A stretch of DNA of 64,000 nt, from assembly GCA_052144935.1 (NCBI GenBank), contig JBKQPR010000325.1, positions 1 to 64,000 on the forward strand. Direction: 5' to 3'. The DNA comes from JOPF133 sp052144935 (GTDB taxonomy: Bacteria; Acidobacteriota; Terriglobia; Bryobacterales; Bryobacteraceae). Position 1 is the first letter of the stretch; the number at the start of each line of letters is the position of its first letter. Position numbers and translations under genes: made by a program. Under the pieces are notes generated by a model that saw only the letters and a list, made by a program, of their open reading frames with translations, did not search any database and was not told the DNA's origin. Below are positions 58,963 through 64,000 of this stretch, in pieces.

Positions 58963-60410
58963 TGGTGCAGCACCACCTTTCCCGGCCCCGAAGCCACCGG
59001 CGCCGGGCAGCCCAGCCCAAAACGGTCGTCCACCCAGCCCTGATTCACCGGCGCGGGGCTTCCGATGTACATCGCCACAAACCGCCCGTTGGGGTCGGCG
59101 GCGGTGAAGAAGGTGCCGTCCGGATTCGGCTCCAGAAAAAACTGCACGAATCCCAGCACCGTCATGGTCGCGGTGGTGCTGGTCGCCAGGGCATTCACCA
59201 CCGGAACCGTGATGATGCGCCGCCCATCGCCCACATAGGACGTGTAGAGGCTGCTTTCGCCCGTGGAGATATCGGTGTCCGGCAGGAAGGGCGCCGAAAC
59301 GGCGGAGAAATTCGTGACGTCGGTGGTACAGACGGATGCCGGGTTTGTGTTGTCGAAGCGCGAGTATAGGCCGCACAGCGCATCGACCACCGTGGCGGGC
59401 GGCAACAGCGCGGTACACGCTCCCGGAACCGCCGACGTCCACACCGTCTCCATCGCGTCGTTGATGCCGACGCAGCCGACCGGCACAGCCGAGCCGGTGG
59501 GGTTGGGGTCCGTCGATTGGACCAATCCGCCGGCGCCATCGACGTAGGATTGCTGCGTCTCATCCAGCGTGGCATTGGCGGCGTCGTAGCGGTTCAGAAT
59601 CACATACGGTAGCAGCGTCCCCGCCAGAGTAGCTGGCGGCGTTCCGCTGCAGGAGGTATAGAAGGTGTACAGATTCCCCGCGGTGGGGTCGCCCAATCCG
59701 TAGTTCACGGTGTCGCTGGGGTCCACCGCGGCTATTGCGAAATGCTCAATCTGGCAGGCCGTGCACAGCGGCGCGCTGAGGCCCGCCGTAGCGATCGCAC
59801 CCACGCTGGTCTTGCGTGTTTGCCCGGCCGGCAGCAGGCTCCAGAACAGCAGCGGAGCGTCCGCCAGCAGGGTGATCTGCGCATACCGCGCGGTCTCCCC
59901 GGAAGCCTGCGTGCCAGACGCTGCCAGCGCATCGGCCAAGGTGTCGAAGTAAGCCGGCGCATTCACCGTACTGTTGAGGATTCCGCTGGTCTGCCCGATG
60001 ATGATCGATCCGAAATTGTATTTATTCGCGAGGCCGTTGGTATTGTCCAGCGACTGGCTGGCGGCGTTGGTGGCATTACCCAGCGAAGCGTCCGTGCCGA
60101 TCAGTTGCCCGGCCGCGGCCAGGGCCATGGCGTTGGCCGCCTGGTTCAGCTCGCCCTTGATGAGATACAGCCGCCCCAGGTCCAGTGCGAATCCCATCAG
60201 CCCGAACAATACCGGCACCAGGATGACCAAAAGTGGAAGCGCCATCCCGCCGGCAGCTCTGTATTCACCGCGGAGACACAGAGAACGCAGAGGAAGCGCA
60301 GAGAAGACGCCCGACTTGCTCTGTGTTCTCTCCGCGCTTCCTCTGCGCCCTCCGCGTCTCCGCGGTGAATACGGGGCCAGCGCACTACTGCTTTGGTATA
60401 ATCTGCCCAC
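58959..60410 (-). CDS. tadG: TadG-like protein with repeat-encoded N-terminus
   Basis: A 483-residue TadG-like protein. The TadG_N motif is ALPLLVILVPVLFGLMGFAL followed by DLGRLYLIKGELNQAANAMA, and a large periplasmic region follows. GTG 60410 has AGGA about five bases upstream and overlaps the end of cpaC by 26 bases. From this start residues about 13-50 are the translation of palindromic element copy 5. ATG 60245, after the element, would give a 428-residue protein beginning right at the membrane segment, but with a poor ribosome site. TadG-like proteins anchor or assist assembly of the Flp pilus. Confidence 0.8.
   Translation of the reverse strand: MGRLYQSSSALAPYSPRRRGGRRGSAERTQSKSGVFSALPLRSLCLRGEYRAAGGMALPLLVILVPVLFGLMGFALDLGRLYLIKGELNQAANAMALAAAGQLIGTDASLGNATNAASQSLDNTNGLANKYNFGSIIIGQTSGILNSTVNAPAYFDTLADALAASGTQASGETARYAQITLLADAPLLFWSLLPAGQTRKTSVGAIATAGLSAPLCTACQIEHFAIAAVDPSDTVNYGLGDPTAGNLYTFYTSCSGTPPATLAGTLLPYVILNRYDAANATLDETQQSYVDGAGGLVQSTDPNPTGSAVPVGCVGINDAMETVWTSAVPGACTALLPPATVVDALCGLYSRFDNTNPASVCTTDVTNFSAVSAPFLPDTDISTGESSLYTSYVGDGRRIITVPVVNALATSTTATMTVLGFVQFFLEPNPDGTFFTAADPNGRFVAMYIGSPAPVNQGWVDDRFGLGCPAPVASGPGKVVLHQ
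60261..60372. repeat. palindromic element, copy 5 (in coding frame)
   Basis: About 112 bp between GTATTCACCGCGGAGACA and TCTCCGCGGTGAATAC, with interior AAGCGCAGAGAAGACG and TTCTCTCCGCGCTTCC. It lies between the overlapping cpaC stop and the conserved part of tadG, in frame with tadG. Confidence 0.9.
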
Positions 60411-61833
60411 TGGGTCCTACAAACTCCGGTTTATCGCTCGCCGTGCCCGAAGGCGGTGGCGGAGGCGGTGTGGTGTTCTTCTTGCCCTTCTTCTTGGCAT
60501 TCTCCTGCGGCACGGTGGGGAGGAAGGCCGAGGGCATATCCGGCAGCTTGGCCCTCTCCTCGGGGCTCAGCGGCTTTACGAAACGCGGCGTGATCACCAC
60601 CAGCAGCTCGTCGGTCGATTTCTGCGTGCTGCGGCTTTGGAACAGTCTCCCCAGAATTGGCAGGCTGCCCAGGCCGGGCACCTTTTCGATTTGCTCGATC
60701 ACCTGGTTGTTGATCATCCCGGCGATGGCCAGGCTCTCGCCGTCGCGTAACACCACCTCGGTTTCGGCGCGCCGCTGGGCCAGTGCCGGAATGGTGAAGC
60801 CCTGCAGCGTCACCGCGTTGGTGTAATCCAGCGAGCTGACTTCCGGCGCCACCTTCAAGTCGATTTCCCCCTGCGCGGTGATTGTCGGCGTAAAATCCAG
60901 TTTCACGCCGAAGGGCTTGAACTGCACCGTGATCACCGGCGCGGTCGACCCGCCCGTGGGGGTGGTGGTGATGGTCGGGAAGGGAAACGATCCGCCGGCC
61001 AGGAAGCTGGCGTCCTTGCCCTCCAGGCACAGCAGGTTCGGCTCCGCCAAAATCTGCAGCAGGTTGCGCTGCTGGAGCGCCTGGATGGTGGCGCCGATGT
61101 TCAAATCGGGGCGGAATATGAAGAGGTTCAGCAGGTCCGAAAAGTTCACCGAATTCGAGTTCGTCCCTCCCGCGCCGCTTTGCACCTGGCTGAATTTCGG
61201 CGGGGTGAACTGTTGCGTGCTGGTTTCGCCGGTGAACTTCGGATTCAAGCTGAACAGATTGAATCCGATCTGCGTGAGCGCCACCCGGTCCACGTCGGCG
61301 AACTTCACTTGCAGCAGGATCTGGCGCGGCTCCGGCGGCGGTGGCGCCTTCAACAGATTGATCACCGTCTTGGCGCGCGTCTGCGCCATTCCCTGCAACC
61401 GCTTGACATCCTCGCCGGACTTCACCATGCCCGCCAGCACGATGGTCTCGCCCGAGCCGGTCACCGTCACCTTACTGTCCCCCACGCTCTCCAGCATCTG
61501 CTTGCGGAAGGCATCCCACTCGCTATCGTCCTTGCTGACGGCGATTTCGTACTGCGCCGGATCGCCGCCCTCCTCCCAAATCAAGAGCGTGGTGTGGCCC
61601 GGACCCTTGGCGTTGACCATCACCTCGCGCGGCGAGATCACCACCGCATCGGCGATCTTGGGTTCGGCAATCACCACCTTCTGAATGTCTTTTTGGAACT
61701 GCAGCAGATGGCCGGTTCCCTCCACCAGCGCGATATTGTTGACTTGGGCGTGGGTCTGCGCCTCACCGGGCGGGACCGTCCAGCACCATGCCGCCAGCAG
61801 GGCCACTCCGCCAACTGTATGCGCCATCTTCAT
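60385..61833 (-). CDS. cpaC: CpaC/RcpA pilus secretin
   Basis: A 482-residue secretin of the Flp pilus. It has a signal peptide (about residues 1-25), a pilus-specific N-terminal domain (LLQFQKDIQKVVIAEPKIAD), a BON-like segment (DAFRKQMLESVGDSKVTVTG), and the secretin core with LLQVKFADVDRVALTQIGFN, EPNLLCLEGKDASFLAGGSF and the C-terminal VPGLGSLPILGRLFQSRSTQ. It forms the outer-membrane pore. Its start overlaps the cpaB stop (ATGA). Confidence 0.92.
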   Translation of the reverse strand: MKMAHTVGGVALLAAWCWTVPPGEAQTHAQVNNIALVEGTGHLLQFQKDIQKVVIAEPKIADAVVISPREVMVNAKGPGHTTLLIWEEGGDPAQYEIAVSKDDSEWDAFRKQMLESVGDSKVTVTGSGETIVLAGMVKSGEDVKRLQGMAQTRAKTVINLLKAPPPPEPRQILLQVKFADVDRVALTQIGFNLFSLNPKFTGETSTQQFTPPKFSQVQSGAGGTNSNSVNFSDLLNLFIFRPDLNIGATIQALQQRNLLQILAEPNLLCLEGKDASFLAGGSFPFPTITTTPTGGSTAPVITVQFKPFGVKLDFTPTITAQGEIDLKVAPEVSSLDYTNAVTLQGFTIPALAQRRAETEVVLRDGESLAIAGMINNQVIEQIEKVPGLGSLPILGRLFQSRSTQKSTDELLVVITPRFVKPLSPEERAKLPDMPSAFLPTVPQENAKKKGKKNTTPPPPPPSGTASDKPEFVGPSGQIIPKQ

Positions 61834-62693
61834 CGAAACAATTCCTGCACGTGTTTATCGCCGCGGTAGACGTCCACCACCACGCGCGGCGGCTTCTCCG
61901 GCTCCTTCTTCTTGGGCGGCTCCTTTTTCAAATCGTCAAACGCCCCCGGGTTGATGCGGCTCGCTCGCTTGGCCAGCGCCAGCCGCTCGCTGAGACCCGG
62001 ATCGAGCGCTTCGGTGGTTACCGGGCCGCTGTTCTGGGTCTCGGAGTTGTCCAGCGGATTGCGCAACGACAAGCTGATTCGGCCCTGGCTCTTGGCGAGT
62101 TCCAATTTTTGCGCATCTTCGGGAGTCAGCACCAGCGTCACCACCTGCGATTTCGGCGCGCGCGGGTCGGCTACCTGTCCCGCCGCCAGCAGCTTTCCGG
62201 TGGAGATCACCTTCACGTCCTGCAGAATTGTGGAAGTGGCGGCTTCCGCCAGGCTGCCGGTGCGCGTGAACAGCACGTCGACCTTGGAGTTCGGCTGGAT
62301 CAGCCCAGCCACGCCGCTGGCGTCCGTGATGGGCACCGACACCGCCCGGTAGCCCGGTTCGATGATCGAGGAGAAGCCTTCGAGCGAGGTGGGCGCGGAG
62401 AGCTTCGAGATCAGCACCGGCTCGTTCGCGTAGAGCGACACCAAGGCCACCTTGTTAGTGGCGTCCTTGGTCTGGAGGATCACGCCCTTGGGGATATCGT
62501 GTTGCGGATAGTTCACCAGCCGGACATCGCTCGCGCGAAGCAGCGTGCCAAGCGGCAAATCGTGCGTGGCGACCACCACCCTCACATGACGCTCCTGCTG
62601 CGGCGCCACGGTTCTGGCATAGAGAAACCAGGTGAGCAGCATGGCGGACACCCATGCGCCGCCGAAAATCAGGATTTTTTTCTGTCGATCCAT
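61830..62693 (-). CDS. cpaB: CpaB/RcpC pilus assembly protein
   Basis: A 287-residue protein with one N-terminal membrane segment (residues 7-25), an SAF domain (VVVATHDLPLGTLLRASDVR), and the RcpC-type region (GYRAVSVPITDASGVAGLIQ, VDVLFTRTG, VTLVLTPEDAQKLELAKSQG). The C-terminus is Lys/Pro-rich. It works with the secretin CpaC. The first 80 codons overlap, in another frame, the read-through tail of the upstream membrane-protein frame. Confidence 0.9.
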   Translation of the reverse strand: MDRQKKILIFGGAWVSAMLLTWFLYARTVAPQQERHVRVVVATHDLPLGTLLRASDVRLVNYPQHDIPKGVILQTKDATNKVALVSLYANEPVLISKLSAPTSLEGFSSIIEPGYRAVSVPITDASGVAGLIQPNSKVDVLFTRTGSLAEAATSTILQDVKVISTGKLLAAGQVADPRAPKSQVVTLVLTPEDAQKLELAKSQGRISLSLRNPLDNSETQNSGPVTTEALDPGLSERLALAKRASRINPGAFDDLKKEPPKKKEPEKPPRVVVDVYRGDKHVQELFR

Positions 62694-64000
62694 TCAGCAC
62701 CCCCACTTGACTGCCCGGCACGGATTCACCGCGGAGACGCGGAGGTCGCGGAGAAAGCGCAGAGAAAACAAAGAGAAATTCGAATGTCTTCTCCGCGCTT
62801 CCTCTGCGTTCTCCGCGCCTCCGCGGTGAATACACTGCCGCCCGCATCTGCCGATGTTCTGTTGTAACACAAGCCGCAGGCGCAAGTTCAGGCGCGGCCA
62901 GGAGCGTCACCACGCCATCCCTGTAAATCTCCCGCCAGCCGATCTGCTCCAGCGCCGGCGCCAGAGGATAGTCGTTCGGCAACAGCGCATGGCTAAAATG
63001 CCACCCCTCCCAAATCTCGCGCCAGCCCGGCCGCACCTGTACCATGCGGCTATACTGCTTCAAAAACTCGGCCCCGTAAAAGTCGCTGCGCCCATCGAAG
63101 AACACCTTGCGCCGTCCCGCCGAGCGGTAAATCAGATACCCGCCGAACTTATCCGGAGCGAACAGCCGCCCGCCTTCCGGCAAATGCGCATACGCCGCCA
63201 CCGGAAACTGGTCCGGCGGAAAACCCGCCGGCGTAGCGCGCAGCAGGCCGGCCGCCATCAGCACCAGCAAGGGCGGCAGCGCCAGCCCACTCAGCCGCGC
63301 GTCCATAGCCCGGAGCCGGCCGCAATAGGCCTGGAACCGCTGGAAGGGCAGCTTCTTGGTGATGGCGCAATTTGCCACCGGCAACAGCAGCAGCGCAGAA
63401 AGCGGCAGCGCGCGCGCCGATCGCAGCGCCAGTGCCGAGATCGCCATCGCCAATAAGAAATGCTCCCAGCGCCCGGCGGTCAGTGCCAGCGTGCCGCCGG
63501 CGATTCCGAGGATCACGGTCGCGATGATCTGCCCGGAACCGGGCGTATGGAAGTCGAAGCTCTGAAATTCGCCGATGCGCGCCAGCAGGTCCGCGTCCGT
63601 CAGATAGCGGTAGACATGCTGGTATAGCCCCCAGCCGTAAGGATTGGCTAGTGGCGCCACGGCCGCAACCGCCACCACCCACCAGGAGACCCTTCCCCGC
63701 AGAGCGTAGAGCAGCGCCAGCAACGGCGCGAAGAAGAAGCTGGCGTGAATGTTGGCCCACAGCGCCGTGAAGCCGGCCACGCCGAGAGCACCCAGCCAGC
63801 CTGTGGGGCAGGCGCTTTCGCCTGCCAACCGCTTTCTCTCCAAAAACAGCATCGCCCCCAGCAGCAACACCCAACTCTCCACGTGCGGGCGGGCCAGCCA
63901 ATGAATATTGCAGGTGGAAAGCAGTAGTGGCGCCATGGCGCAGGCCAGCAGGAAATTGCCGTCGAGCGCCCAGTGCAACTGGAACCACAGCCACACACCC
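62455..64000 (-). CDS. polytopic membrane protein, 5' end outside window
   Basis: At least 513 codons, entering from beyond the window end. Several membrane segments span about the first 270 residues (NIHWLARPHVESWVLLLGAM, ALWANIHASFFFAPLLALLY). A soluble part follows with LFAPDKFGGYLIYRSAGRRK, FFDGRSDFYGAEFLKQYSRM and YPLAPALEQIGWREIY, a pattern seen in uncharacterised acidobacterial membrane proteins. The recognisable protein ends near LLAAPELAPAAC (about 62880). After that the frame runs through palindromic element copy 6 and on into cpaB out of frame to 62455, so the final 125 or so residues are probably not native. Confidence 0.7.
   Translation of the reverse strand, partial: GVWLWFQLHWALDGNFLLACAMAPLLLSTCNIHWLARPHVESWVLLLGAMLFLERKRLAGESACPTGWLGALGVAGFTALWANIHASFFFAPLLALLYALRGRVSWWVVAVAAVAPLANPYGWGLYQHVYRYLTDADLLARIGEFQSFDFHTPGSGQIIATVILGIAGGTLALTAGRWEHFLLAMAISALALRSARALPLSALLLLPVANCAITKKLPFQRFQAYCGRLRAMDARLSGLALPPLLVLMAAGLLRATPAGFPPDQFPVAAYAHLPEGGRLFAPDKFGGYLIYRSAGRRKVFFDGRSDFYGAEFLKQYSRMVQVRPGWREIWEGWHFSHALLPNDYPLAPALEQIGWREIYRDGVVTLLAAPELAPAACVTTEHRQMRAAVYSPRRRGERRGSAEKTFEFLFVFSALSPRPPRLRGESVPGSQVGVLNGSTEKNPDFRRRMGVRHAAHLVSLCQNRGAAAGASCEGGGRHARFAAWHAASRERCPAGELSATRYPQGRDPPDQGRH
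62724..62831. repeat. palindromic element, copy 6 (in coding frame)
   Basis: About 108 bp with ends ATTCACCGCGGAGACGCGGA and CCGCGGTGAAT and interior AAGCGCAGAGAAAACAAAGA and TCTTCTCCGCGCTTCC. It lies 30 bp upstream of the cpaB start and within the 3' part of the membrane-protein frame. Confidence 0.9.

Overview
The window looks like a chromosomal segment of a high-GC member of the Acidobacteriota, most like the Solibacter/Bryobacter group. This is inferred from gene content, not from a database search. Pointers are an Oar-like TonB-type receptor with an N-terminal carboxypeptidase-regulatory domain, several other secreted proteins carrying that domain, a Ser/Thr kinase fused to a WD40-like beta propeller, a two-domain TIGR03067-like protein, ankyrin repeats and abundant palindromic repeats. 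No rRNA, tRNA or CRISPR was seen.

Layout. 0.1-4.5 kb (minus): an envelope-stress operon of XRE regulator, NfeD-like, flotillin, PspA, PH-domain protein and a small beta-carbonic-anhydrase-like protein. It has a consensus parS site between nfeD and the flotillin gene, and twin palindromes at the regulator's promoter. 4.5-5.2 kb: a PIN toxin-antitoxin pair. 5.3-8.6 kb: the TonB-type receptor. 8.7-15.1 kb: an XRE/PBP-domain regulator, DUF2461 protein, murB, ankyrin protein and a NarL-type two-component pair. 15.2-18.8 kb: two pseudopilins and a secretin ending in a cohesin-like domain. 18.9-23.7 kb: smpB, a cyclophilin and its broken copy, a HEPN/MNT module, and a DAHP synthase gene behind a Phe/Trp-coding leader peptide with attenuator hairpins. 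24-31 kb: the kinase-propeller protein, two secreted carboxypeptidase-regulatory-like proteins and a ThuA-like protein. 31.5-32.6 kb: a decayed primase/recombinase element. 32.6-38.5 kb: a small assembly-line-type cluster of FkbH-carrier protein, glycosyltransferase-FkbM methyltransferase fusion and PhyH oxygenase. 38.6-43.6 kb: a P-type H+-ATPase, PPK2, TIGR03067-like protein, IS-end remnant and small membrane protein. 43.6-53.0 kb: a duplicated unit (leader, outer-membrane barrel protein, small secreted protein) with decayed pieces around it, then two EF-hand-type proteins. 53.1-64 kb (minus): a tad/Flp pilus locus, cpaB-cpaC-tadG-tadE-tadE-cpaE-cpaF-tadB-tadC, preceded by a membrane protein that runs off the window.

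The strongest unusual signals are: (1) a roughly 105-125 bp palindromic element present six times, five of them at junctions of the tad locus, with three copies read in frame as part of proteins; (2) the aromatic-amino-acid attenuator before the DAHP synthase gene; (3) the lone parS inside the flotillin operon; (4) the FkbH/GT-FkbM/PhyH cluster, which carries NRPS-type linker motifs and coding minisatellites; (5) the secretin-cohesin fusion; (6) the barrel-protein operon duplication, with one copy frameshifted in its signal peptide.
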